DNA from: Aphelocoma coerulescens
Lineage: Eukaryota; Chordata; Aves; Passeriformes; Corvidae
Direction of reading: 5' to 3'
Assembly (NCBI RefSeq): GCF_041296385.1
Contig: NC_091016.1
Coordinates: forward strand, 16,281,497-16,345,496
Length of the DNA: 64,000 bases
Part shown: positions 35,593-44,942 of the stretch, piece by piece
Layout: each line of letters opens with the position of its first letter
Numbering within the stretch: the first letter of the stretch is position 1
Notes under the pieces: model-generated
Database searches by the model: none
Told to the model about the DNA's origin: nothing
Seen by the model: only the letters and a program-made list of their open reading frames with translations
Position numbers and translations under genes: made by a program

Positions 35593-35696
35593 TCCCAGGA
35601 GGAGTCACATTAAATATGGGCGTTGTTTCCGGTTTCTCTCCCCACTTGCAGGTGGCCATCAAGCGAGTGTCCCGCGATCGCATCCCGGAGTGGGCG
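35593..35696 (+). pseudogene. PIM1-like exon 2 relic
   Basis: Bases 35652-35696 repeat exon 2 of the intact kinase (38547-38597) without a mismatch for 45 bases, preceded by an intron end with a TTGCAG acceptor. The copy stops six bases before its donor, where the 784-base repeat begins. No other exons of this copy remain next to it, so it cannot make a kinase. It marks an earlier PIM copy destroyed by the event that placed the repeat. Confidence 0.8.
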
Positions 35697-36479
35697 CTCC
35701 CCACCCCCCGCCCCAAAGAGACCAAAGCATCCCCCACAGCCCCACGGTGCTGCACCAGATCCCGGGCACGTGGCCTCCTCCAGTCCTTGGCGGCCTCGGG
35801 GAGGCTCCAGAGCCCTGTGTGCGGGACAGCTGCTGCAGCACCCACCGCTGTGCCTGGGGGCAAACAGCGCCCAAGGAGCGGCTGCGCAAGTTCAGAGTCT
35901 GAAGCAGAATCCCCGGTGCACGCAAGTGAGAGCTGGGATTTCAGGGGCTGCCAGGAGATGCTGAATTCCTCTCCTCGCTGCCCTTTCTAGCCACGGCCAC
36001 GCTGATGCAATCGGAAGAATTGCCCCTGCCCAGGCAGCTCTCAGGTAGAAGACTGGCTTTTGCTCCTCATGTTTCTGAGGGGCTAGCTGCCAATTCCTCA
36101 GGTTTTCCTTCCAATTAATACGGGGTTATGACTATTTTTACTAGTTTATTACTAGTCTATTTCTAGTTTTACTCCCTGCGGCTCCCTGTGAGCGAGGAAG
36201 CACCACAAACCCTCTCCCTCAAAGCCTTGAGGTACTGCCCAAGCAGAACTTTTTCATGCTCTTTCCTCCTGGTGATTTTATAATCTCGTCCACAGTCTGA
36301 AAGCAAACTGATGCCGTAGGCAAAAGCTTGACCTTGGAACCCTAGGGCACTTTCTGTGCGTGTGTTTGTGTCCCCACGGCCTTCGGGTGAGCCTGGTGAG
36401 GCCGAGGCCTGGGGCCCTCAAGATGGCGCCGGGGAGCCCCCGGGGCAGCGGGGCGGGGCGGCAGAGGGTGGATTTCCCC
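35696..36479. repeat. 784-base direct repeat flanking the PIM gene, copy 1
   Basis: This block matches 42184-42967 at a constant offset of 6488. I found no mismatch or indel reading line by line. It ends in a CpG-rich stretch holding CAAGATGGCGCC, a YY1-type promoter word. It has no LTR ends and no recognised exon. Confidence 0.92.
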
Positions 36480-36740
36480 CGAGCGAGCGAGCGAGCGAGG
36501 GAGCGAGGGAGCGGCGGGGAAAGGCGCGGGGAGCAGGGGAGGCACAAAGGCCCCGGGTCTCTGGCAAGCGGGCGGCCAGTCGCCAACTGCTGGCTCCCGG
36601 AGCCGCTGGCAGGGCCGTGTCTCCTCCACGCCGCTGACACTGCACCTGCAGCGCTGCATCCGGCTCTGCCGGGCTCCCCAGCACGGACGGCAAGGACACG
36701 GACGGGCTGGAGCACGTGCGGACGGGGGACACCGAGATTT
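36400..36740. promoter_or_regulatory. CpG-rich block, possible CpG-island promoter
   Basis: The stretch is dense in CpG, with a YY1-type CAAGATGGCGCC near 36419 and a GAGC/GAGG tandem run at 36480-36513. No exon could be tied to it. It could be a promoter of a lost PIM copy. Confidence 0.4.
36480..36513. repeat. Short (GAGC/GAGG)n tandem run
   Basis: The 4-base units start exactly where the 784-base identity with the other copy ends. The other copy has only two units here. Confidence 0.85.
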
Positions 36741-37172
36741 AGCGAGCGCTGGAGCACCTCTCCTGCAAGGAAAGGCTGAGACAGCTGGGCTTCTTCAGCC
36801 GGCAAAAGACACTTAGGCTTAGGCTCGACGGAACCGTGGCCTTCCAGGACCTGACGGCAACCTACAAGAAAGCTGGAGAGGGACTTTGGACAAGGGCAGG
36901 CAAGGACAGGACAAGGGAGAATGGATCCAAACGGAAAGAGAGTAGGTTTAGATGCGGTATTCAGAAAAATGACTCTCGTGGCACAGGTTGCCCGGAGAAG
37001 GTGTGGCTACCCCCTCCCTGGCAGTGTTCAAGGCCAGGCTGGATGGAGCTCTAGACAAGCCCTTGGTCCAGTGCCAGGGGTCCCTAGCCACAGCAGGGGG
37101 GCTTGCAACGACGTGATCTTTCAGGTCCCGTCCAAGCCAAACCATGCCGTGACTCCGTGATTCTGGGATACT
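36740..37172 (+). mobile_element. CR1 LINE 3' fragment
   Basis: The plus-oriented CR1 tail contains TTCAAGGCCAGGCTGGATGG and ends near CCGTGACTCCGTGATTCTG. It separates the CpG-rich block from the kinase promoter region. Confidence 0.9.
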
Positions 37173-37576
37173 TCCCCTCCTCATCCTCTGGCAGAAAAAG
37201 AAGCTTGGGACCAAGTTCCACATTGCAGACTCTGTCTTTTGGCAGCCTGCAACTGTCTCAACAGAGGATGAAAAGAGATGACATTACTGACACGATTTAT
37301 CTTTTCTACCTGAAAATTAAAGGCTCCACTCCTGTCCACTCTCGCACAACCATCAGGACAGGGAACTCTTCCCGGTGAAATGCTTCATCTCACCTAAGGA
37401 AGAAGAAAGCTACAAGCCCACACTTTTCTTTATTTCTGTATTGATTTATTAGGTTATTTCTTTCACGGGCATTTATTTCTTTGTTTGCTTCTTCCCTTCC
37501 GCGGGGCGCGCGCCGGCTCCTCCGGTGGGCTCGTGCAGGGAACGGACGAACGGAACGGCCGCGCGCTCCGGCGGCT

Positions 37577-37638
37577 CAGCGGCAGCAGCAGCGGCAGCAG
37601 CAGCGGCAGCAGCAGCGGCAGCAGCAGCGGCAGCAGCG
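37577..37638 (+). repeat. 12-base tandem repeat (CGGCAGCAGCAG) in the PIM1-like leader
   Basis: About five copies of a 12-base unit lie upstream of the first in-frame ATG. The frame of the kinase stays open through the repeat, where it would read as a Gly-Ser-Ser-Ser run. It is most likely 5' untranslated sequence. Confidence 0.8.
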
Positions 37639-37751
37639 CCTCTCTCGATCGGTTTTCCACTCGGATTTCCGCTCGCTCTCCGTCCCCTTCTCCCTCTCAC
37701 ACTCCACTCACTCCCGTCCCGTCCCTGTCTCCGCCTCTCCCAGCGCGGCTC

Positions 37752-38447
37752 ATGCCGCGTCCCGCGGGCCGCCCCTCTGCCGGGCCGCCCCGTGCCCGCC
37801 GCGGTGCCGCCTCCGCCGGGCTCTCTCCGTCCTGGCAGCGGCTCTGGTGCTGGCGGAGCAGCACGCTCTTTTGGCTCCGCCTGGCGCGGGCCCTGGCCCG
37901 GCCCCGGCCGAGGCCCCTCCCGCGGCTCCGCCCGGAGCCGCCCCGCTGCCGCCCCTCGGCGGGGCCGCCCCCTGCCCGCCCCTGCCCGGCCCGCCGCGGT
38001 GCCGCCTCCGCCGGGCTCTCTCCGTACTGGCAGCGGCGCCGCTGGAAGTGCCGCTCGCTCTGGTGCTGGCGGAGCAGCACGCTCTTTTGGCTCCGCCTGG
38101 CGCGGGCCCTGGCCCGGCCCCGGCCCCGAACGAGGCCCCTCCGGCGCTTCCGCCCGGAGCCGCCCCGCTGCCGCCCGGCTCCCGCCCCGTCCCCGGCAGC
38201 GTCGTCCGCAGCATCGCCGGCAGCTTCCCCGCTCCGAACTCCGCCGCTCGTCAGCTCGGCCGCCGGCCCCGGGGCGGCTCGGGAAGCAGCAGCGCCCGGG
38301 GGCCCCGGGCAGAATGCCGAGAGCGCGGTGCCGCCCGCACGGGCGGAGAAGCCTCCCCTGGAGCAGCTCTACCGGCAGGGCCCGCTGCTGGGGAGCGGCG
38401 GCTGCGGCAGCGTTTACTCCGGGACCCGGCTCGCCGACGGCGCCCCG
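37752..38447 (+). CDS. PIM1-like exon 1
   Basis: It holds the start ATG, the Arg/Pro-rich extension with an internal tandem duplication (about 37791-37930 and 37989-38150) and the glycine-rich loop. The donor is CCCCG/GTAAGA. Confidence 0.75.
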
Positions 38448-40004
38448 GTAAGAGTGGGGCCGGGTCGGAGGGGGGCGGCGGGCGGCGGGCGACGGGCGAC
38501 GGGCGACGGGCGACGAGCTCAGCCCGCCGCTCGCCTTGACTTGCAGGTGGCCATCAAGCGAGTGTCCCGCGATCGCATCCCGGAGTGGGCGCGGCTGGTG
38601 AGTGAAAGCCGGCGGGGCGTGGCGGGCGGGGCTAGGGCGAGGCCCGGGAGGGTGGGAGCCGGGACGCTGCGAGGGGAGCGAGCGTGCAGTGAGCGGGGGC
38701 CGCGGAGCGTCCCGGGCCGGGCAATGGCGAGCGGCGGTGGGGCCGGGCCGGGGTGCCGAAGGCTCGGCGCAGCATCGGCCCCGCTGACGGCATCGCGGTC
38801 CCCCCCGCAGCACAACGGCGCCCTTGTGCCCCTGGAGCTGGCGCTGCTCTGGATGGTGTCGCGCCCTGGCTTCCGCGGCGTGGTGCGGCTCCTGGACTGG
38901 TTCGAGCTGCCCGACGGCTTCGCGCTGGTCATGGAGCGTCCGGAGCGCTGTCAGGACCTCTGGTACTTCCTGGAGGAGCGGGGGTTCCTGACGGAGCCCG
39001 TGGCGCGGGGGCTGTTCCGCCAGGTGCTGGAGGCCGTGCGGCACTGCACCAGCCGCGGCGTCCTGCACCGCGACATCAAGGCCGAGAACGTCCTCGTCGA
39101 CCTGGCCACCGGCGAGGCAAAGCTCATCGACTTCGGGTGCGGCACGGTCCTCCAGGACACCTTCTACACCCGAATGTCAGGTGAGCCCAAAGGCGGGGCC
39201 CAGCCGGGCAGCAGAGATTCCCCCCTTTGCTGGCAGAGGGGGAAGAGGGAGGGAGCGAGGGGAAATCCTTCTGCAGCCGGCTGCAGCCAAGTTGCTTTCC
39301 GGCGGGGCGAGGGCTGCCTGTTGTGGAACGGGAGCTGGCTGGGAGGGAGCAGCACTCATCAGGGCCTGATGAGCTGCGCCCGTGTCCCGTAGGCACGCCG
39401 GAGTACAGCCCGCCGGAGTGGATCCTCTTTGGCTGCTACCATGGCCAGCCAGCCACCATCTGGTCCCTGGGCATCCTGCTCTATGAGCTGGTCTGTGGGC
39501 ACCTTCCTTTCAACACGGATGAGGACATCATCCGGGGCCAGCTCTTCTTCCCGCCCCGGGTGTCTCAAGGTGGGGATGCGCCTTCACGGCACGGGGGGAG
39601 GGGGGGAAGGACGTGGTTGGCAGAGGGCAGGTGGCACGCAGGCGTCCTGCTCTTGCAGCTAGGGAGGAGGCTGATCTGCTGGGGTTAGCTGGAGGAGGTG
39701 GCACGTGTGCCTCTGGGCTGCTCTCGTCCGAAAGGGAGGATCGACGGGAAGGTTGGGGTGCAGCTTCCGAGCGCTCCTAGTGTGGCCTGGGCACCGTGGA
39801 ATCTGGGAGAGCAGGGGCAGGAGCCTTGTCCCGCTGAGCAGCGTTTTCCCGTTTCTCTCCCCAGAGTGCCAGCACCTCATCCGGTGGTGTTTATCCATGG
39901 ACCCCGCGCACAGGCCGTCCTTGGAAGACCTGTTTGAGCATTCTTGGCTGCAGGACCGTCACCTGGCCCAGGAGACAGCAGAGATCCATCCCTCTGCACA
40001 GTAG
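37752..40004 (+). CDS. PIM1-like serine/threonine-protein kinase
   Basis: This is a five-exon gene (37752-38447, 38547-38597, 38811-39180, 39393-39569, 39865-40004) coding for 477 residues. Introns are GT/AG and all phases agree. PIM kinases are constitutively active kinases favouring basic substrates. Visible motifs are glycine loop GSGGCGSV (about 214-221), ATP lysine in VAIK (236), PIM-type hinge ERPE (291-294), HRDIKAEN with catalytic Asp 337, DFG (356-358), PEYSPPEW and the C-terminal [13 protein letters not shown]. It ends with the PIM-like ETAEIH tail. The first 190 or so residues are an Arg-, Pro- and Ala-rich extension absent from human PIM1 (313 residues) and contain an internal duplication 198 bases apart. 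The ATG at 37752 is the first in frame; the frame is open upstream to 37485. All catalytic residues are present, so I expect an active kinase. It belongs to the songbird PIM1-like expansion (recalled knowledge). Confidence 0.88.
38547..38597 (+). CDS. PIM1-like exon 2
   Basis: The exon is 51 bases, phase 0 to 0, between a TTGCAG acceptor and a GTGAGT donor. It carries the VAIK lysine. Confidence 0.92.
38811..39180 (+). CDS. PIM1-like exon 3
   Basis: The exon is 370 bases, with a CCCCCGCAG acceptor and a TCAG/GTGAGC donor. It carries the hinge, the HRD and the DFG motifs. Confidence 0.93.
39393..39569 (+). CDS. PIM1-like exon 4
   Basis: The exon is 177 bases, with a CCCGTAG acceptor and a CAAG/GTGGGG donor. 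It carries the activation-segment end TPEYSPPEW and [13 protein letters not shown]. Confidence 0.93.
39865..40004 (+). CDS. PIM1-like exon 5 with stop codon
   Basis: The exon follows a TCTCCCCAG acceptor and ends with TAG at 40002-40004. It encodes the last C-lobe helices. Confidence 0.92.
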
Positions 40005-40159
40005 GATCCAGGAGCCCAGCAAGCACCAGCTGCACGCGTCTCGGGGCGCTCGAAGAAAACGGCAGAGCGTTTCCCTGCGGCCGTGGCACGGAGGAGAGAG
40101 CGCAGCCGAGGAGATGCTTCCGCTGGTCCTCGGCGCCTTGTGGAGGAAGCGGCTCAGTG

Positions 40160-41452
40160 CTCCCCATCCTATTGGAGAAGTCGTGGCAGTGCGGTGAAGT
40201 TGCCACGGACTGGAAAAGGGGAAACATCCCCCTGCAGCTCAATGGCATCGTGATGTCCCCGCAAGCCGAGGCACCGCCGGGGTGTTCTTCTGGAGCACGA
40301 CCTGGAGCCGGACAACACCGTCCTCGAGCTGGCCGCTGGCGGGGCAAAGCCGGTTGGCTTTGGTTGCGGCCCCTTCCTGGAGGACATGCTCTGCGCCCCG
40401 ACGGAATCAAGATGAGTCCACAGCCGGCGGAGGGGTGGGGGGATGCTCGTGGTTCCAGGCGTGGCAGGGCTCGGCCGGGCCAGGCGCCGGAGCTTCCCCG
40501 CTTGGCGGCGCCGGGGAATATTAACTTTTCCGCCGGCCGCCAAGTTGCTTTTTGGCGGGACAGGGCACGGATGCTGTGCAGGGGGAGCCAGCGCCCGGCC
40601 TTGCTGACAGCTTCTGCCACCCAGCCTGGCCCGGGCTGGGGCGGGGGGAGCCAGCCTGGCAAAAGCATCCGTCCGTAGGGACGGGGGGCAGCAGAGGGGG
40701 GCGGGTTCCGAAGGCGTGCCCCAGCTGGTCTGCTTTGCGGGCCCTTGAGGAAGGGGTGGGCTTACGCGTGGGAAAGGTGGGGTTTTTCCCCAGCCGTGGG
40801 AGAGCCTTAATGCTTGCATGGAGTGCTCAGACCCTCCCCAGGCCCGTGATACGGTGATAACCTTTGACGCTTTTTCTTGCTTCCAGGTCTTGTTTTGAAT
40901 TGACTTTCATGCAATCGTTCTTTGCTTTTTCCAGGAAGATTGCACCGGGTGCCCGGACCGCATGGGGAAGCGCTGGCACCCTGTGTGTGGAGTGCGTCCG
41001 GTGCCGGCGCTACCCCGGGGGTCCGCTTTCTGCGGGGCCATCGCCTTCAAGACGGACGAGGACCTCGTGCGGGATCGGCTCCTCTCCTGGCAGCAGGTCT
41101 CCAGAGGTGGGTACCCGGCTTCACAGCAACGGGTGGCAGAAGGGCTTCCGGCAGACGGCAGCGGGCACACGAGCATCCCGCTCTTGCAGCTGCTGAGGAG
41201 ACTGCTCTGCCGTGTTTAAGTGGAGGAGGTGGAACGTGGCCTGCCATGCTGCTCTCCTCTAGAAACGGAGAATTGGCACCGCCAGCAGCCTGGCCCGGGC
41301 ACAGGCCGTGCTGGGACAGGGGGGACAGGAGCCCTGTCCGGCTGACCGCGGCTTTCTGGTTTCTCTCCCCAGGGTGCCAGCACCTCAGGCACGGAAGCAG
41401 CACCGCTCGGCCTGCGAATCTGGGAGGGCTGGAGGGTGGCGGGTGTTAATTT
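40160..41452 (+). pseudogene. Decayed, unprocessed PIM1-like copy
   Basis: The segment aligns with the intact gene in exon and intron order, so it is a duplicate rather than a retrocopy. A worn exon 3 lies near 40285-40415, intron 3 sequence near 40520-40570, exon 4 near 40935-41106 (ending TCCAGAG/GTGGGT), intron 4 to 41372, and a shortened exon 5 after CTCCCCAG at 41372. In the exon 3 remnant the HRD site reads EHD, the following lysine is Glu and DFG reads GFG. The reading frame is not continuous between remnants. Exons 1 and 2 are not found. A dead kinase or an untranslated relic is the natural reading; transcription cannot be judged. Confidence 0.75.
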
Positions 41453-41461
41453 GCTGTCAAA

Positions 41462-41467
41462 AATAAA
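41462..41467 (+). terminator. Polyadenylation signal AATAAA
   Basis: An AATAAA lies just after the decayed PIM copy, followed by a T/G-rich stretch (tcttgttcttgtcgttgtc) suited to 3' end formation. It could end the transcript of the intact PIM gene, whose stop is 1.46 kb upstream, or be inherited from the decayed copy. Confidence 0.5.
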
Positions 41468-41469
41468 TC

Positions 41470-42180
41470 TTGTTCTTGTCGTTGTCATCGGAGCCTTTCT
41501 TTCATCCTTTTCCAAGCTTTTGGTCCCCTTCCTCCAGGGTAATCTTTTTGTGTCCTTCCTCAGCCACTCGGTGGCCTTTGGCAGGGGGGGTTAAGCAACG
41601 CGAAAATTTCAACAACAGCTCCTGTTGCCAACGGCAGCAGCCCCTTCGAGAAGCCGGAGCTGCCAGCCAGGCCCGCGTGTGCTTTGGAAAGGGGAGCGGT
41701 TTGCAGGGACACAGTGGTCGCCCCGCTGCAAAAGCTGGGAGGAAATCAGAAGCGGCAAAATGCCATTTCGGCTCAAGCCCCGCCCAAATACTTCTTCATC
41801 TTTCCCCTCTGCTCCAAGATAGGCAGGCAGGGCTGGACTCCGGCAAGGTTCCAAGTTCTTTGTGCTCCCTGGCATCAAAGGGATCACGATGGAAACTCTC
41901 ATAGGCAGTGACTGCGGTACAGCTCCTGAAGGAAAAAAGGGAGTCTCACGAGATGGGACATCCTTCTTGTCTCCTTTGTCTCCCCAGGAGCCCCTCGGAA
42001 AGAGAAATGCCTGCAAGGGCTTTATCTGACTCGTTCCCAGCCAGCCCTTCCCTCCTCACTCCCGGGTCTCGTTTGCTCCGCAGGCCTCATTAGCTCGCTA
42101 AACTCAGAGGAGCCCCGGTAGGAAAAATCGCTGCCTGGCGTGGCGCTGGTTGATCCCTGTCTCATCTTGATTCCATTTGC
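41470..42180. other. Intergenic stretch without recognised features
   Basis: No exon, repeat or RNA gene was recognised between the poly(A) signal and the second 784-base repeat. Confidence 0.5.
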
Positions 42181-42183
42181 CCT

Positions 42184-42967
42184 GCTCCCCACCCCCCGCC
42201 CCAAAGAGACCAAAGCATCCCCCACAGCCCCACGGTGCTGCACCAGATCCCGGGCACGTGGCCTCCTCCAGTCCTTGGCGGCCTCGGGGAGGCTCCAGAG
42301 CCCTGTGTGCGGGACAGCTGCTGCAGCACCCACCGCTGTGCCTGGGGGCAAACAGCGCCCAAGGAGCGGCTGCGCAAGTTCAGAGTCTGAAGCAGAATCC
42401 CCGGTGCACGCAAGTGAGAGCTGGGATTTCAGGGGCTGCCAGGAGATGCTGAATTCCTCTCCTCGCTGCCCTTTCTAGCCACGGCCACGCTGATGCAATC
42501 GGAAGAATTGCCCCTGCCCAGGCAGCTCTCAGGTAGAAGACTGGCTTTTGCTCCTCATGTTTCTGAGGGGCTAGCTGCCAATTCCTCAGGTTTTCCTTCC
42601 AATTAATACGGGGTTATGACTATTTTTACTAGTTTATTACTAGTCTATTTCTAGTTTTACTCCCTGCGGCTCCCTGTGAGCGAGGAAGCACCACAAACCC
42701 TCTCCCTCAAAGCCTTGAGGTACTGCCCAAGCAGAACTTTTTCATGCTCTTTCCTCCTGGTGATTTTATAATCTCGTCCACAGTCTGAAAGCAAACTGAT
42801 GCCGTAGGCAAAAGCTTGACCTTGGAACCCTAGGGCACTTTCTGTGCGTGTGTTTGTGTCCCCACGGCCTTCGGGTGAGCCTGGTGAGGCCGAGGCCTGG
42901 GGCCCTCAAGATGGCGCCGGGGAGCCCCCGGGGCAGCGGGGCGGGGCGGCAGAGGGTGGATTTCCCC
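42184..42967. repeat. 784-base direct repeat flanking the PIM gene, copy 2
   Basis: This is the partner of 35696-36479 in the same orientation. Past about 42975 the two flanks stay recognisably related but are strongly diverged, so identity changes abruptly at this edge. Confidence 0.92.
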
Positions 42968-42975
42968 TGAGCGAG

Positions 42976-43800
42976 CAGTGGAGAAAAGCACAGGGAAAAG
43001 TGTTTCCCGTGGTACCTTAAGGCAGACAGGCCTCGGATCTCTGGGATGCAGGTAGCAAATCTCCCATTGCTGGCTCCCACAGCCGGTTCCAGGGCTGTGA
43101 GATGGCGGAGGTGCCGGGTTCTGCTTTCATAGCTTGTCCCTTTGAGCAGCTTGTACGAATAGACCCAGATGCAAGCGTGCCACCCACACCCCTCTCTCTG
43201 TCAGCCCATAGGCTTCTAGAACATCCCCTTTGCTCCTTTCTTGGCTGCCTGGGTAATAAAATGTACTGAGATCTTTCTGTCTTCTTTGACTTGGTGCTAC
43301 AGAAAGGATCCTGGGTGTCACTGCCAAGAGTGGAGCCACGGCTTTTTCAACTCTAAAAAAAATACTTTTTAGCAAGAGCAGCTCAACAGACAAGGGCTGG
43401 CTGTAACAAGGCGACTCCCCATCTGTGTGCCACCAAGGAATGTGAAAGGCTATTTGGCATCTTGCCTAGTAAGAAAATGTGCAGGCTCTCCACAGAGAGG
43501 GTCTCTAGGCAGGAAAGGGAGGCATGGCCAGGGGGACCTTTACTCTGTGCTCTGGCTGACTTCAGGCAAAAGGCCCAGAGGCTGTAAGAGAGGTTTGCAG
43601 CACTGATCCCTAAAGACATCCACTTTCCTGAACAACCAACTCACCCCAGGACCTTGGGACTTCTATTCCATGACCCCTTCTAACTCTGCCATGAGGCTGT
43701 CATTCCTGGGAATGCAGAAGGCCAAGGCAGAGAAAAGTAAAATCACGTCCCCAAAATCTAATAAGTAGAAAAAGAAATTTGAGTCTTCTGCATGCCAGGC
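42976..43800. other. Diverged flank of the 784-base repeat and intergenic sequence
   Basis: The first 130 bases are distantly similar to 36489-36620, for example the TTGCTGGCTCCCACAGCCGG segment. After that I see no recognisable feature. Confidence 0.5.
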
Positions 43801-44937
43801 TGTAGTGGTTTGGTCTAAAATACTCATTACTGTTTATCTTCTGTGAGATAAGAATTAGGAGAAATGCAAAGCAGGCACCAAACTTGAAAGAATATAAAGA
43901 AGTTTATTAACAGACCTAAAAGAAGGAAAAAAAAAAAAATTCTACCACCTTCAGAACTCTCCTCCTCCCCCCACCTTCCTCCCTTCTCCCACTGACAATG
44001 TAAAAAGACAACCCTTAAGATGTTCAGTCTGTTTACCACTTCTATAATAACCTTGTTTAGTCCATTTAGAAAGAGAAGTCTCTTCTTGCTCATGCTATGA
44101 AAACAGTATCACAATGAGACAGCCACCCACTTCCAAATATTGTTCAGTCCATTCAGGAAGAGGAGTCTCTCTGCTCACATGTGAGTCCCTTCCCCCAACT
44201 TGCAGCTTTTCCCGCAACTGCTTTCGAGGGTCCACTCTTGAAGTTTTTTGGGGTACAATTTTAAGGTTGAGCCATTCAGAAACAAAAAAAACCAGAGGCC
44301 CTTCTCCTTCCCTGGGAGCAAAGGGTCTTCCTCATCTTCATCTTTAAGACTATCTCTGGGAGCATCTCTAGGAACTGAGATTTTCTCCTTTCCCATTTGG
44401 AGCAAAAGTCCTCATCTGGTTCATCTCTCCCTGTCCAAACTTCTCATGAAATTACAGATGCGTCAGCATCTGCCTATTGCTTACAAGTTGAACACTCCAC
44501 CCCCGAGATCTTCATGAAATTACAACGGGATACTCTGATATATCATAGCTTCACAACAGACTTTCAGCTTTAAGCATCTCCTCTCTCTCTTCCCTCAGGT
44601 TTTCAGCTCTTCACAGCACCAAAAGGGTTAATCTCACCTCGGCCTTGCAGCTTTGCAGCTGGAATGTTGAATTTTTCTTATCGAAGTGGAGAGGGGGGAG
44701 AGCCAAGCCACGAGAGCCGAGCCGCTCCGGCTGCCCACGGCAAGGCAGTGGGGGGGGGTTCCACGGCTGGAACAGGCCCATGGCTCCAGGATGGCCGTGG
44801 CCCGGCCCGGCCTGGCCCAAGCAGGGCCTGGCCGGGCCTGCTGGCCCCCGCACGGGGCCTGCAGCCACCTGTCCCAGCGCCGGAAACGAGAGAAAGCTTG
44901 GGGGGGGGAGTCTGTCTATTCTTAAGTGTGGATCACA
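43801..44937 (-). mobile_element. Candidate solo LTR of an endogenous retrovirus
   Basis: The element reads TGT...ACA on its own (minus) strand and has an AATAAA (plus-strand TTTATT near 43910) close to its 3' end, as expected for an LTR. A GC-rich stretch lies near 44690-44900. The five bases on each side (caggc and gaggc) match in four positions, compatible with a worn target duplication. Its sequence resembles LTRs I recall from songbird genomes. No viral coding region adjoins it. Confidence 0.6.
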
Positions 44938-44942
44938 GAGGC

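Larger units (their letters stand above)
37495..38450 (+). promoter_or_regulatory. CpG island covering the PIM1-like 5' leader and exon 1
   Basis: Sequence composition changes sharply at about 37495 from AT-rich to very GC- and CpG-rich and stays so through the kinase exons. This is the expected promoter type for PIM genes. No TATA box is evident. Confidence 0.6.

Noticed and set aside
35696..36479. The 784-base direct repeats as a pair of retroviral LTRs around the PIM gene
   Set aside because: The ends are not TG...CA, there is no target duplication, and cellular PIM genes with introns lie between them.
37577..37638. Regularly spaced repeat that could suggest a CRISPR array
   Set aside because: It is a contiguous 12-base tandem repeat without spacers, in a vertebrate gene leader.
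37525..38539. Long open frames in the other two plus-strand frames over PIM exon 1
   Set aside because: They run into intron 1 and lack kinase motifs; only one frame leads in phase into VAIK and HRD.
37473..39068. A 531-codon open frame on the minus strand, antisense to the PIM1-like gene
   Set aside because: It is a by-product of extreme GC content; it mirrors the kinase exons and introns and has repetitive Arg/Pro/Ala composition with no recognisable domain.
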